A DNA stretch of 64,000 bases from Aphrocallistes beatrix (GCA_963281255.1 OY725488.1:8963524-9027523), one strand, 5' to 3'; shown: positions 46,401-57,284, numbered from the stretch's first letter. Numbers and translations are program-made. Notes: generated by a model from the letters alone, not told the origin.

Positions 46401-47067
46401 CTACAAAGTTACTGCTGTACTAAAATTAGACTGTAAGACTCTGAAGTTATTCTCGAACTAACTAAAGGCTAAGCTGGGAAACTTGATCCATATATTTTAT
46501 AAGAATGTGAGTGCGTAAATACGGGCTCGGGTTGCCCATTTTTTGTCAGTATTGAACCCTTAGAACTAGAATTTGGTCCCGACATGTACCCCTTAGCTGA
46601 TGTACATATAAAAGTACCTTGAATAATCTCCCATTTGAAGGTTGCGGATGATAAACTGCGCGAGTTTCCCTCTCTTCCGGGAGTAGGCCCAGTTACACCA
46701 GGCTACTTTCCACTCTTCATCTGTCCCTGATCTCTCTTCTTCCCTAAAATAAAGAATTGACATCATGTAGCTATGTATGAGAAACGGAAACTTATTTGTT
46801 ATTTGCTAGATTCAGTTCATAATATATCCCATATTTGAAAACGGTCATTCGTTTGACGAGAGAGAGGGAGAGGTGAGGTTTCACTTACAAGATGACAGTC
46901 CCTGGTGTGGAAGTGATGGACTGGGGTGTACAGGTGAGGGAATTCATGGATTTTGTTGGTTGTGGGGAGGACAAGGACATGAGAGACTGGGAAGAGGGTG
47001 TTAGGGAACTACTGAAGGTGATTGAGTTGTTGGGGGGGACTGGTGTTACAATATGCCCGTGAAACAT
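34409..47067 (-). CDS. 31-exon winged-helix/TIG/ANK/PDZ/SH3/GUK fusion protein
   Basis: Exons, 5' to 3': 47067-46889, 46743-46618, 46400-46280, 45527-45419, 45352-45306, 44180-44118, 43764-43731, 43319-43303, 43236-43191, 43131-43007, 42685-42658, 42596-42538, 42469-42220, 41455-41388, 41318-41279, 40688-40654, 40577-40184, 40111-39916, 39655-39516, 39437-39216, 39145-38815, 38401-38260, 37523-37415, 37216-37165, 36721-36578, 36514-36444, 35822-35718, 35650-35625, 35537-35443, 34944-34868, 34506-34409. All introns are GT-AG, all phases join, and the total is 3549 nt, 1182 residues. Order: ETS/IRF-like winged helix (about 70-175), Q/P/H-rich linker (180-318), tyrosine motif (347-358), TIG-like (439-535), ankyrin-like (582-645), acidic then Ser/Pro-rich linker (646-770), PDZ (about 880-958), SH3 (975-1035), GUK-like (1045-1182). 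An in-frame stop lies seven codons before the start. The role is unknown; a signalling-coupled transcription regulator is an inference. Least certain are exon 1 and the end of exon 4. Confidence 0.8.
34541..34724. repeat. Family C element in the last intron of the fusion gene
   Basis: The termini 'ttgccaac' and 'gttggcatgtatgaa' are inverted, and the interior is rich in GGGACATCCCGC-type words. Other copies: 47785-48003, 53082-53256 and 59483-59664. Confidence 0.65.
35965..36392. repeat. Family E fragment and family B tail in an intron
   Basis: About 35965-36055 contains 'tttcccgcccaaaatgacaaccggaaatgag', matching the complement of 48661-48760. About 36340-36392 carries the 'gcaagcgaagcgcg' family B tail. 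Both lie between exons 26 and 27 of the fusion gene or touch its flanks. Confidence 0.5.
37253..37369. mobile_element. pogo/Tc1-like MITE, family D, intronic
   Basis: A 117-bp element from 'tacagtcgactccacttaat' to the complementary 'ttaaatggagtcaactgta', between exons 23 and 24 of the fusion gene. Confidence 0.7.
39916..40688 (-). other. TIG-like plus ankyrin-like module of the fusion
   Basis: Exons 16-18. The segment beginning 'IRITPVHSPIQGGGDLCIVF' (residue 439) has the beta-rich TIG/IPT pattern (P..G P..GG..), through 'ETLRIYVILAE' and 'ASAEFTYTD'. The next exon gives MLVLAAGLGIEPLLYVLLQ and GLLAEDYAQKFGH. This lines up with the ankyrin-like stretch after the TIG domain of BCAP/BANK1/Dof (LLHFAAKYG, then N-x-AEKHGF). 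CAMTA-type TIG-ANK proteins are the alternative comparison. Confidence 0.6.
41547..42181. repeat. Family G element, then family D element interrupted by family E
   Basis: Family G spans 41547-41770. Family D starts at about 41877 ('tacaggtgattccgcttaatcgggac') and ends near 42181 ('taagctgagttgactgg'), twice the length of its relative at 31049-31205. The excess (about 42030-42140) contains 'catttccggtttaacccattttggacgggg', a family E piece. All lie between exons 13 and 14 of the fusion gene. Confidence 0.6.
42220..42469 (-). other. Tandem tyrosine motif exon of the fusion
   Basis: Exon 13 (residues 319-401) contains YTQL at 347-350 and YVDI at 355-358, four residues apart, in an acidic setting (QLENDEYVDI). 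It resembles an ITAM with a shorter spacer (ITAMs have about 6-8). Such motifs, once phosphorylated, dock SH2 domains. Phosphorylation here is inference. Confidence 0.5.
45419..46743 (-). other. ETS/IRF-like winged-helix segment of the fusion
   Basis: It is spread over exons 2-4 (residues about 61-178). Key residues: KLAQFII (helix 1), RWLEPKRGKFEI (strands), DWQTLARIW (helix 2), MDATSIFKKGLSKAF (recognition-helix position) and QEVKHMSIKEGTLYKTRVF (wing and last strand). Length and the first half fit an ETS domain. The end, with its EV...S..+G....RV pattern, fits IRF. Both folds are winged helices that bind GGAA-type sites. The ETS recognition arginines (RALRNY/RGLRYY) are replaced by KKGLSKAF. 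Confidence 0.6.
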
Positions 47068-47784
47068 CTTGATCTGGCTATCTCACTAATGACATACACT
47101 CGCACTATTCTAATTTCGTGTCCAGAGGATCTGTATCCAAGATAGAGAGATAGACCTTCCTTAGATTTTTTGAAAGAGGGAGACGGTTCACAAATTCGAT
47201 ATCAGGTGAGTAAATGTATTTTATAGGAGTTCAGTACGAAAAATCGAAAATCTAGGGGGTGGATTTCTCAAGAGATTGAATAAGAAAACCCCGATAAACA
47301 CGAGTAATGACTACAAATTCAAAAATAGACAGTCTTATTACTTCATATTGCTCTATAGCGCTTATATACATATTATTGCCTACAATCTACACCTATTTTG
47401 CTCCCATTGATAAGGAAAAATTCTTCCCTAATTGCCTTGTACCAAAAGCTTTAAATTACCCTGTTACAATGCATAAATAAATATAATGACAACAATACTG
47501 TATATGAGAGTGGAGCAGATACTAAAATGAAGTAAGTATCTCTCCCGTAATGACGGGGAATTTTAATAGAGACCATCACGTGCACAGAAAATACTATGCT
47601 ACGGTACCTGGTGATTGAATAATTAAACTTGTGTGGATGTAATCAATATTTGTCGAGATGTGCTGCATTATTTCCATTATTTGTGCATATAATTCATTAT
47701 GCGGTTTGACAGTGTGTTTGTGTGCAGACTCACAGACTACGGCGTTCTGCCTAGGCGAATCAACACATTCAAAACTGTCCAATG

Positions 47785-48003
47785 TTCATACATGCCAACC
47801 TGAGCCATGATAAAAGCGGGACGCGGCGTTGAATTTCGCGGGACATGACGGGACGCAATAGAAATATACTATACATATGATACAAAAAAGCGGGACATAA
47901 TGGGGAAATTTCATGTAAAAGCGGGACACGATAAAATTAGCTCAATAGAAGAGTGAAAAAAGCGGGACGTCCCGCCCAAAACGGGACAGTTGGCAAGTAT
48001 GAA
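47785..48003. repeat. Family C element
   Basis: About 219 bp with 'ttcatacatgccaac' and 'gttggcaagtatgaa' as near-inverted ends; repeated GGGAC words inside. Confidence 0.7.
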
Positions 48004-50968
48004 TGTTTTAAAGCCTAAAAAGCTAAGCTAAACGATTTACATTTGTAAACTTCTCAATTTTTAATTTATCTAAAAGAGCCATTGCACCGACACAGTGTGA
48101 AGTTTGAAATCAATTCAGGATCGTAGATGAAGTTCTGCCAATTTATAAAAAATATGCCTATTTGATCGTAGATTTTGTTAAATCGTAGCTCGTATATATA
48201 ACTTAGTATCAGTACCTAATTTGAGACGAAGCCTTATGACATTTAGTAACAGATAATTAAAAGGAATCAGAGAATACCAAAGTGCGCATATATTCGCATA
48301 ACACATGCTCCGAGCTTGTAGAGAACAGTTCGGTGGGTTCCGACCCAAGCACCCACTAATAGCTGAACATAATATTATGTTGAAGTAGTTAGTTGAAAGC
48401 TGTCATGTATGAAAAGGAGTACATATAATTTAGTTGGAAATTGACATGTTCAGATTATTCCTCAACTTAGTCAAGGAATGTCATACATGATAGAGATATT
48501 AAATAATATTATTTTCAGCAGTAAAGCACTAAATTCTTTCTGGCTTTATTCAAACTTAAGAATTAAGTATTGTTAACACATCGAACGAAACTTTCAAATT
48601 CGTAGTTAGCAGGTAGCCATAATATGGGACAAAATTGATTTTTCTCAGTATACCCCTCCGTTGCCCCTGGAATGTGTCGCGTCATTTCCGGGTTAAGCCA
48701 TTTTGGGCGGGGAAGCCATAAAAATTCTGGGTATTTACTATAAATAGAAAAAAACCAAGCCATCCGTTAAAATATTGGTGTGATGGATTTTAAAAACTAT
48801 TGACTATGTCTATGTCTGACATTATCTGTTTAGAAATAAGTTCTAATGACTACAAACGCACAAATCAATCAATGTGGAGAACTCCCAACCGCAACTTTAT
48901 TTTGTAATAATCTCACACTTCTATTTCTATAATATCTTCTATAGAGCTCAACTTATCGGTTCAACTCGAAATTAGTCACCGCTAACTAGAGACATTCGTA
49001 CTGATCTACCATTGAATGGTAGACTTTCCAGTAATTGTGTCCCGCATTACTCGCAGAAGGAAGTAGTTAGTTTCAATATTAACATGACCGCTTCCTATAA
49101 GCCCTCATTCATATATGCACAGTCGAATTTTGTCCGTTGAGTTCATATCCTAGGAAACAGAAAAACAGACGGACAAAAAAACCCGGGGTAAAAACCAATG
49201 ACTTCGATTGATACAGCATTGTTAATTCCAAATAGAAAGACGTATAATTAGGTTTAGATTCTAGTTTCATTTTGAGGTGAAGGGGGGCGGCGTTAAAAAA
49301 AGTATTGGATTGTACTCCTCCACAACATTGAAGTGCAATTTTAAATTCAGAAATATTTTCAAAGTCAGTAGAAGTCTACTCGTTATTTACAAGATCACTC
49401 AATTACGAGTGAGACAAAGTGCATTATTAGGTAATGAAGCTCCTTATCGAATCTATCAAATAATGAATTATAGCATCCGATTATTTACAGTGCTTAGGGA
49501 ACGCTGCTCAACACAATTTCAGCATATCGAGATGAAAGAATATTTAATGATGTGCAGACGCCAATATCATTCTGAACGTAGATATTGATATTCAGAGTAG
49601 TCAAGGTGGTGAGATTCTGTTTGAGAAAGTTGTGTGTGATTGTCACATTCAATTTAAATGCACCACCTCAATGTGACACAAGCTAAACCTTGGCTACGCC
49701 ACTGTTGATAGTTTATTTTAGTATTAAACAGATCTAATCTAAGTATATTGCACATCAAACGAGATATTTCGTCCTTAAAAAAGCGAGAAGCTATTTCAAT
49801 GTTAACAAACGAGTCAAATACTTTTAAATGCATCAATGAATTATATGGTTACAGCGCACATGAATTTTGTTCTGATAAAGAGAATTGATTGGCCATCGAG
49901 GATATATTTCTTAAATGGATTAAAGTTTAAAGAATCTATAACACAAGTTTTAGCTAGAAATTAGATTAGATTACGTTCCAAGTTTTGAAGTAGAAATTCC
50001 ACATCTTGTTAAACCATGTTATAAGGGTATGGTGGAAATAGTTCGAACCAAAACCGGAAATAGTTCGACTTTCCAAAAAAGGAAATAGTTCGAAAAAACC
50101 CCATTAATCCTAATGGTAAAAAGTCGAACTATTTCCTAAATCCGCAATTCGAACTATTTACTTTTTCGAAAAGTCGAACTATTTCCATTTTACCGTTATA
50201 AGTATCAGTTAAAACAAACAACTCACATTTGAATGTTTATTAGTGTAGATGGTAGAGCTACTTACTCCTCCTAAAAAGCATACGAAATAAGAATTCTGAT
50301 TCCAGTTATTTCTATTTCATTAAAATCGATCATTGGCTTACCTGAGTTTAATACTATTTTCTGTAATAGGTTTCTCCGTGTGCTAATATGGCCTATAATA
50401 TAGTCCTATTTATGCTTATGCTTACTGCTGTGCCATCTACTCCGTTCGTGGTTTCATTACTTTCATTACTTTCATTACGGCCATTTAGGTAGGGTTTAAA
50501 GGTAATGCTATAGCCTTTACTTATTAATAATGGATGTAATTTAACTTGTGAAAGGATGTAGTAATTAACTGCTGTTGATAGTTAATAATTGCGGCAAATC
50601 AGTTGGGATCATCATTGGCTTAATATGGACATATAATAATCACTGTCGATTTACACAATGTCATGATAATATATTTTGACTGTTTATTATTAATACGTAC
50701 AGTATGACTGGCAATACTGTGTAAGGATCATTTCATGAATTATTCTCTGTTAAAATATTCTCCTTATATAATAAATCAGAACACGTATATGCGTGTTACA
50801 TATAATCAACGTGGGATTTATCATATTCTACTTCACATGTTATAGTCATGTCTTGATAATATTGATGGTTAGCTACTAGACGCTAGGGAACTCATTAACA
50901 TCTGCTGACATGATTTCATCGCATCTTGTGAAGTAAACACAATCACACATCAACATTGATAACAGGCA
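48004..50968. other. Spacer with family E and family P repeats
   Basis: Family E lies at about 48661-48760 ('catttccgggttaagcc', 'ttttgggcggggaagcc'). Family P lies at about 50024-50196, an inverted arrangement of 'ggaaatagttcga' words. The rest is AT-rich with no supported gene; the 103-codon ORF at 49277-49588 has no recognisable domain and AT-driven composition. Confidence 0.5.
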
Positions 50969-51895
50969 CTAATCTAGTCCGTCAACTTCATCCAATCTCT
51001 GATGACCGCCAGGAAATAGGTTAGACAGCGGATTCGCCATTCCGCGGAATGGTTGGGCTCGAAGGAAGTTCAGTTTGGTGAGCAACTCAACCAGGGATGG
51101 GTCTGTCTGTAGCGCAGTCATGTACTGCTCTGTGAGGTATTGGCACCTCTCTAGAGGGGAGGGGTCGCCCCCACTCTCCTCCTTCAGGACTTCAAGCAGC
51201 ATGTGGTTGTAGTTGAGGAGGGGGTGCTCCTTATACGGGAAACCGGTCCCCAGCAACGGGTGGTTGGAGAGGAATGTTCTCAGGGAAAGTTCTGCCTCCT
51301 TCAGGTACCCTTCAGCCAGGAAGCCGAGTACCAGCTGCGACGCGAACTGCCCGGTCTCCCCGGGGTAGCCCTCCCTCAGAGAGAAGTCCAGGACGCGCAG
51401 AGCGAAACTCTCCGCCTGGCCCGCGTGGAGGAAGTGCTTCCTGGCTTCTGGGTGGCGCTTGAGGGCCCAGAGGAGCTCTCCCAGCTCGGAGTGGAGTCTG
51501 GGGTCGCCGTTTCCGGGGGTGGCCTCCTGGGACCACTTGATGCAGATGCGCATGAGCTTGATGGCGGCGGTGCTCTCCTTCTGAGCGGTCTTGAGTTGGT
51601 TGAACAGTGCCAGCGCCCGCTCTACGTCCCCCTCCCCAGCCGAAACCGCATGCGTCCTGAGGTGTTCCGCCCACTTAACCGCCAGCTCCTCTGCACTCTC
51701 CAGCTGGCACCGCGACAGCATCACCTCTGCCCCCTCGTACAGGGTCCCGGCCGCCTCCTCGCTCGCCCCGCGCCCCATGTGTCGCGTGTACAGGGTCAGG
51801 TAGACCTGACTGGCCTCGTAGTAGCTCCCCTCCTCCAGCAGCCGCTGGAGGCGAGCTTGGAGGCGTGAGCGACCTGAAGAGGGATCTGAGGACAT
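50969..51895 (-). CDS. GET4: GET4, tail-anchored protein insertion factor
   Basis: A single-exon frame of 308 residues resembling GET4 (TRC35; about 327 in human). GET4 is an alpha-solenoid that, with UBL4A and BAG6, passes tail-anchored proteins to GET3/TRC40 in the cytosol. Family features: LLEEGSYYEASQVYLTLYTR near the start, then AAGTLYEGAEVMLSRCQLES, PRLHSELGELLW, PEARKHFLHAG, FASQLVLGFL and the PLLNYNHMLLEVL segment. The end 'PFRGMANPLSNLFPG' resembles the conserved tail (G..GNLL.SL.G). The BAG6-binding region cannot be judged. Family identity is high even though sequence has drifted. Confidence 0.85.
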   Translation of the reverse strand: MSSDPSSGRSRLQARLQRLLEEGSYYEASQVYLTLYTRHMGRGASEEAAGTLYEGAEVMLSRCQLESAEELAVKWAEHLRTHAVSAGEGDVERALALFNQLKTAQKESTAAIKLMRICIKWSQEATPGNGDPRLHSELGELLWALKRHPEARKHFLHAGQAESFALRVLDFSLREGYPGETGQFASQLVLGFLAEGYLKEAELSLRTFLSNHPLLGTGFPYKEHPLLNYNHMLLEVLKEESGGDPSPLERCQYLTEQYMTALQTDPSLVELLTKLNFLRAQPFRGMANPLSNLFPGGHQRLDEVDGLD

Positions 51896-53435
51896 TGTGG
51901 TCTAGCGAGACAGGAATAATATTGTCTGCTCATTAAGGGTTGATTAATAACTAACACTATGTCTCGTACCCACTGCCTCTATCTAATTGTACAGTTATAT
52001 CCGTCTATAAATGGACACCCAGTTTCAGAGAAAAGTGCTCAAAATTAAAGTGGGGGAGCGCCTGTAAAATTGTAAATTGTTGGTAGGACATGGACATATC
52101 TATAAATGTTGTACAAAAGGTTTTGCGATCGCCGCTCCTACATAATATTACGAAAGAATAAGGCAACTCAAGAAAATAGATGGAATTTACAACCATTGAA
52201 AAGATAGCGTACCAATCCGTCAAGGAAAATGTTAAAATATCTTTAAAATTAGTCGGTCATGGTACGTAGAGAATGTATTCACGGGCGGACGCATTACAGT
52301 TCTATGATAGAACTACGTATATATTAAAAGGTCCATTTCGCATGATCAATTGCCACATTAGAGAGAAATACAATCCCAATTGTGAAGAATGGAGGCTTTT
52401 AGGTCCGATTGATAGGATCCTCTGCTCGGTCCGAGGCATTTTAGTTCGAGATTGGATCAAAGAATGAGCCGAAATGATGCTTTTTCCGCTAAAAATTCAA
52501 TGCAATGTGGTGGATTTAGCGACATTAATTTTTGGAATAGTTTTGCATATATAGAAATATTTTAAGTGATTTTTGCATATTATGTGTAAAGTAATGATAG
52601 ATCATGCACAATGGGTCAATTGATCATGTGTGACGATTGCGCCTCAACTACGATCACCAACTGTGTTCAGTTGTTACCATCGTGCCATAGTCAATACATT
52701 CAATTATTTACGCTTACTTTGTATTCGTTAAAACGTTCATTGCAATTTATAACAAAACCCTTGAGAAGTCTCTTGGATTTAACTGAAAATCCCTGGAATC
52801 CTAGATGCTAATTATATCACAATTTTGTTCGTGAATAAAACACTACAGGTATGTCCATGCGATTCTTGAAGCAGATTATTCATACGTACGTACGTGTATG
52901 TCTCGCCATTATTATGCATATAGAGCGGTAATCAGGGATCTCTGAATGGTTGGAAAGCATGCTAGTGTGAAATTTGTAGAAATGGATCGTGAAGAATGAA
53001 CGCATAGTCGTTTAATATTTTCAAACGATGAGTATATTTTGCCATACCTCTATACCAACCAGATGAAAAGAGTGCCTATATTTCATACTTGCCAATTGTC
53101 CCGTTTTTAGCAGGACGTCCCGATTTTTCATGTTGAAAGTAATGTCCCGCAAAACGTTCCAAAAAGTGGAATTGTCGTAGGACTAATACGAATATAATAT
53201 ATCCCGCTAAATAGCTCAATGTCCCGCTTTTTTCCTTGCATAGGTTGGCATGTATGTGTGAGTCTATTCTGCTATAACTATGTAACATCTGGAAAATACT
53301 AGGAACTGACATTCTAGCAAAAAGCTCGTCCGTGCGTTAGTTTCAATGTATAATATTTTCTGCAATACATGAGACCTGACTATACAATACTGCATACACC
53401 ATGGATAAGAGAATACATTGAGGTTGTCCTGGGAT
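51896..53435. other. Spacer with family C element
   Basis: Family C lies at 53082-53256 ('ttcatacttgccaattgtcccg' to 'ggttggcatgtatg'). No other feature seen; short ORFs here lack support. Confidence 0.5.
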
Positions 53436-54446
53436 TCAACAGAGGGGCATGGGTGAGTGCTTGTCAGCTCCTGGAGTGATGACAGAGCTAGGCGGGAAGC
53501 AGTCCACTGACTCACTCCAGGGGCTGAACGGCTGATTCTCCTTGCTAGCCAGTCCGATGAAAGAGTCGGACGAGACCGGCTGGAGCTCAGGGGAGCTGGT
53601 TTTCTCATGCGTCCCGCCCACTCCTTCCTCCTCCTGCTGCGAGGACTGCGAGACGGTGGGGGTGATCGGATTCGCATCGCAGCACTGAGACCCCTGTCCG
53701 CCCCCTGTCTGGTCCATCAGCACCTTCTTCTTGTCCTTGCATCGCTTGTTCTGGAACCAGACCCGGATCACGCGTGGAGTCAGTCCGGTCAGTTCCACCA
53801 GCTGGTCCTTCATTACGGCGTCTGGGCGCGGATTGGCTGAGTAGAAGCGGCGCAGCACGCTCAGCTGCTGCTCGTTCAGGACGGTCCGCACGCGGGTGTG
53901 CTTCTCCTGAGCGCGGACGGGCGGGGACGACTTCTGAGATTTGGGACCCGGGGCTGGCTTGGCGACGGAGGGGGTGGGGGGGCTGAAGGGGGATGAGGAG
54001 CTGGAGGTGGAGGTTCGAGGGGAGTGGTATTCCTCTTTCACTTCCACCGCCTCGTAGAGGTTGAAGTGCTCTTCGCTGCAGAAGAGAGAAGAATGGGAGA
54101 GGATGAAGGGGGAGTTAGGTTCGATGTCTTCTTGGCATGCCTCGCAGGTGAAGCAGTTGCCATGGTAATACAGATTATTCACTCTGTAGGCCCTCTCCTC
54201 GAAATCGAACAGCTGACCGCATCTGGCGCACTGCTTGCAGAACAGCCGCAGATAGTCCGGCTTACAGTACACATTGTCCCCTTCAACATAGCAAGTGTTC
54301 TCCGAGTCGAACTCTGTCCCACACTCGTGGCACTTGAGACAACTGCAGTGGCACTCTCTGTCGGCTATCTGCTTCACGATGCTCTCCGACACTGTAGTCC
54401 CACTGCAGATGAAGCATGTCTGCTTTAATTCAATCGATTGATCCAT
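53436..54446 (-). CDS. ISL1: Islet-type LIM-homeodomain transcription factor
   Basis: The single-exon 336-residue product has LIM1 (about residues 11-66, starting CFICSGTTV), LIM2 (about 70-128, CKQCARCGQLFDF) and a homeodomain at about 183-242. The homeodomain carries TRVRTVLNEQQL, ANPRPDAVMKDQLVELTGL and the diagnostic VWFQNKRCKDKKK; Trp230-Phe231 begin the recognition-helix signature. CKDKK and 'LTPRVIRVWFQNKR' point to Islet rather than Lhx1, Lhx3 or Apterous classes. Islet factors bind LDB and specify neurons, heart and other cell types in bilaterians. The C-terminus is short and acidic, shorter than vertebrate ISL1 (349) overall, with no clear LIM-binding decoy domain recognised. Lack of introns is unusual for this class. 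Confidence 0.9.
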   Translation of the reverse strand: MDQSIELKQTCFICSGTTVSESIVKQIADRECHCSCLKCHECGTEFDSENTCYVEGDNVYCKPDYLRLFCKQCARCGQLFDFEERAYRVNNLYYHGNCFTCEACQEDIEPNSPFILSHSSLFCSEEHFNLYEAVEVKEEYHSPRTSTSSSSSPFSPPTPSVAKPAPGPKSQKSSPPVRAQEKHTRVRTVLNEQQLSVLRRFYSANPRPDAVMKDQLVELTGLTPRVIRVWFQNKRCKDKKKVLMDQTGGGQGSQCCDANPITPTVSQSSQQEEEGVGGTHEKTSSPELQPVSSDSFIGLASKENQPFSPWSESVDCFPPSSVITPGADKHSPMPLC

Positions 54447-56058
54447 GACTGCACCTGTGGCCAGCTAAGAATTGAACTATAATTACATTGAAAACAGACT
54501 GTTTATATTCAGCTGGTTTTGTGAATATATCATTAAGCTAATGCAATACATAATATGCAACTGTTCTGAATTGTAATTGTTAAATATTATTTGAATAATA
54601 ATAGAAATGGCACTGAGTTGGTATGGTACATTGTTGGTTCTCAGGTTTCATTGCAGTTATCCATCTCTCTGGATTCATTTTATATATTCGCTGCGACCGA
54701 CATAAACTCGTGGAATTAATGCAAACTAGACAACTTTTCAAAATCTAAACCAAAAAGATAGAAACCCAGCAGGTCGTTATTAAGTTACGGGACCCAGATA
54801 TTGAGAACGGTGTATTCATCGTGTCTGCGGGCGATGATCTAATTCGATTGGATAGATTAAGGAAATGAATGATAATCATGAACAACATACTCATATCATT
54901 CCTGTATCAAAGGATAAGGAAGGATGGTTGGATGTTAAGCGTAATTGGTAAGATTAATTCTTTTGGTAAATTTCATAACGATACAGACGAAGCATATTCT
55001 GATAAGGGATTATATCGGCCGCCGAAAAATCTGTGATATTTTAAAACGCCTTGAATTTGTCTTATCGTAAAAAAATGACATCGCTCCCATGAGATAAGTT
55101 ATATCTGTGAAATTCTTCTGAAAATTTTTCTGATAAAACATTCCTATTGATTTCACTGGTTGCCATGGGCTGTATGTCCCCGATCAAACATTGATGACTT
55201 CCAAAATCTAAGTTCAAACATAGCTAAGTCTATTCTTCGTCTTTTATAGTGAAGGGCATCTGGCACTCCTTCTCAAGGGTAATTTAACATTGATGTGCTA
55301 CAGTATATCGTTTGTAAATTCATTTTCTCGTCCAAACTCCTCCTTTTTGGAGAAAAAATCCACCTTACATGTTTTTTACGCTTACGTTTGAAACGTTTCG
55401 GATTGAATTTGCTGAATTTGCACATGCACTTAATGAACTTCTGTTAAAGCTATTTCATCATTTACTGGATAAGGAGATGTCCTTGTCCCAGCGGTTCCAA
55501 CATTTTTTGATCTTTGAACCCATAGCAATTTTTCCTTCCTTCTCATTAACCGTAATGCAAAATTTCAGACCTCATGGATCCCTAAGTTCTCCATGAACCC
55601 AGGCTGGGGGCACTGCCTTATGCCATGTACTTGTATCATATTTGTCAGGTCATGTGTATGTAGTACGTCCGTACGAGCAATCCTGCAAATTCTAACAGTA
55701 TGATTTAACCAAATGTAGAAATCGGACTATAGATTTTGCATGGTGGAGATGTGCAGCGTCAATTTTTGGCGAAAATCCACCTCTCCCGGTTTGTATAAAG
55801 GTTCGTTCAAATGTTACGCAAAATTCTGATTTTAGACACCTCCTCCTTATGTCACGCTTTTGACCATCTTGCAATACAACAATGATAGGTTGTCACACTT
55901 GCTACCCTGTACCCATTGGAAGTGTTACGTAACGTTTGAACGGCCCCTACGTGTATATGCATATTATGTCGCTACAAGATGTGTTTAAAGGTATTCTCAA
56001 CGAGGACAATACAAGGTATTTTACTAGTAGAATCCGATTATCGTACTTAGAAGGTGAG
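54447..56058. other. Spacer with divergent hAT MITE
   Basis: About 55489-55616 is an old inverted relative of the hAT MITE at 30607-30770 ('cagcggttcc', 'ttaaccgtaatgcaaaatttc', 'caggctggggg'). Nothing else is supported. Confidence 0.45.
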
Positions 56059-56219
56059 TACAGTGGAATTCGCTTATTAGCAACTCGAGTTTTGATCATA
56101 AAATGGTTGCTAATAAGGGAACAGAATTAACACAAAATCTCCACCTGGGACCTGAAAATTGGTTGCTAATAGAGCAATATTGCTAGTAAGGGAGTTGCTA
56201 ATAAGCGAATTCCACTGTA
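56059..56219. mobile_element. TIR element with TA edges
   Basis: 161 bp starting 'tacagtggaattcgcttattagcaac' and ending with the exact-looking complement 'gttgctaataagcgaattccactgta'. Pogo/Tc1-like by its TA flanks and CAGTGGA-type ends. Confidence 0.75.
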
Positions 56220-56244
56220 TTTCATAACTTATCATATGCACTCA

Positions 56245-56429
56245 GGGCATTATACAGCTCTAAGGAAACACGCTCCTAATCCCATAAAATAGTCATATGC
56301 TTAAATCGATAAATAAAATGCAGGTACGTATATGAGAATATTCCAAAATTTGCTCTCCTAAACACGGCTGAGCATAAAGCCATACGCCTAAAGGAGCGTC
56401 TCGCGCTCCTAGATAATTCCCTGTTAATG
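56245..56429. repeat. Family O repeat, inverted copy
   Basis: It contains 'cacgctcctaat', 'catacgcctaaaggagcg' and 'gcgctcctagataattccctg', the reverse complement of text at about 9150-9335. Confidence 0.55.
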
Positions 56430-56539
56430 TACTGTATACTATGTACTGTATATACTATGTACTGTATACTATGTACTGTATATACTATGTACTGTATACT
56501 ATGTACTGTATATACTATGTACTGTATACTATGTACTAT

Positions 56540-57228
56540 CCTTACTATTAAAACTCGATTATTGTTTGTGTATATATATATATGTTACAGGGTATCTGTA
56601 AAATCAGGGTAATTGTAATTACCCTGATTTTTTTAGGGTAATTGTAATTACAGTATAACCTCCATAAGTGGGGGAGCATGGGACGGGATAAAACTGGTTT
56701 ATCCCCCATTCCCCGGTTAAAATTCAATTATTATTTTCTAGATGAGAACATCTAACAGCCTATTTGAAACTTGTAGAATTTCAGAAAATACATAGTACAT
56801 AGTACATATAACACACCCATTAATGTACCAGTTGAGTTTTATAAGTTACACAATTACATTTAGAAAACTCCACTTCCTAATATGGTACTTAGGTGGTATA
56901 ATTGTTAACTTATAGTATGGAAGGGGGCGAATTCAGGGGGGGAAATTCAGGGTGGGCAATGTTACCTGTTACAATGCAACTGTCAATTGAGGAATCCTAT
57001 TAATAGGACAATTGCTCTTAGGTGAGCTAAATTGTGTTTCCCGTACTTGTGTATTACAGGCTGAGCAAATCTGGATGGACATGTGAAAATGGCCCAAGTT
57101 GCGCCTATACAAATGATCCACTATACAATGAGTGGTCATTATAATTAACCTAAAAAAACAAAGTAATTACAATTACCCTGAAAAAAGTCAGGGTAATTAC
57201 AATTACCCTGATTTTACAGATACCCTGT

Positions 57229-57284
<56 letters not shown>

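Noticed and set aside
34409-47067. Splitting the 31-exon model into a separate transcription factor and a separate scaffold gene
   Set aside because: Splice phases join without a break from exon 1 to exon 31 and no terminal stop or new start is required; RNA data could still overturn this.
51203-51868. Plus-strand 221-codon ORF within GET4
   Set aside because: Antisense shadow; no domain and no support against GET4 on the other strand.
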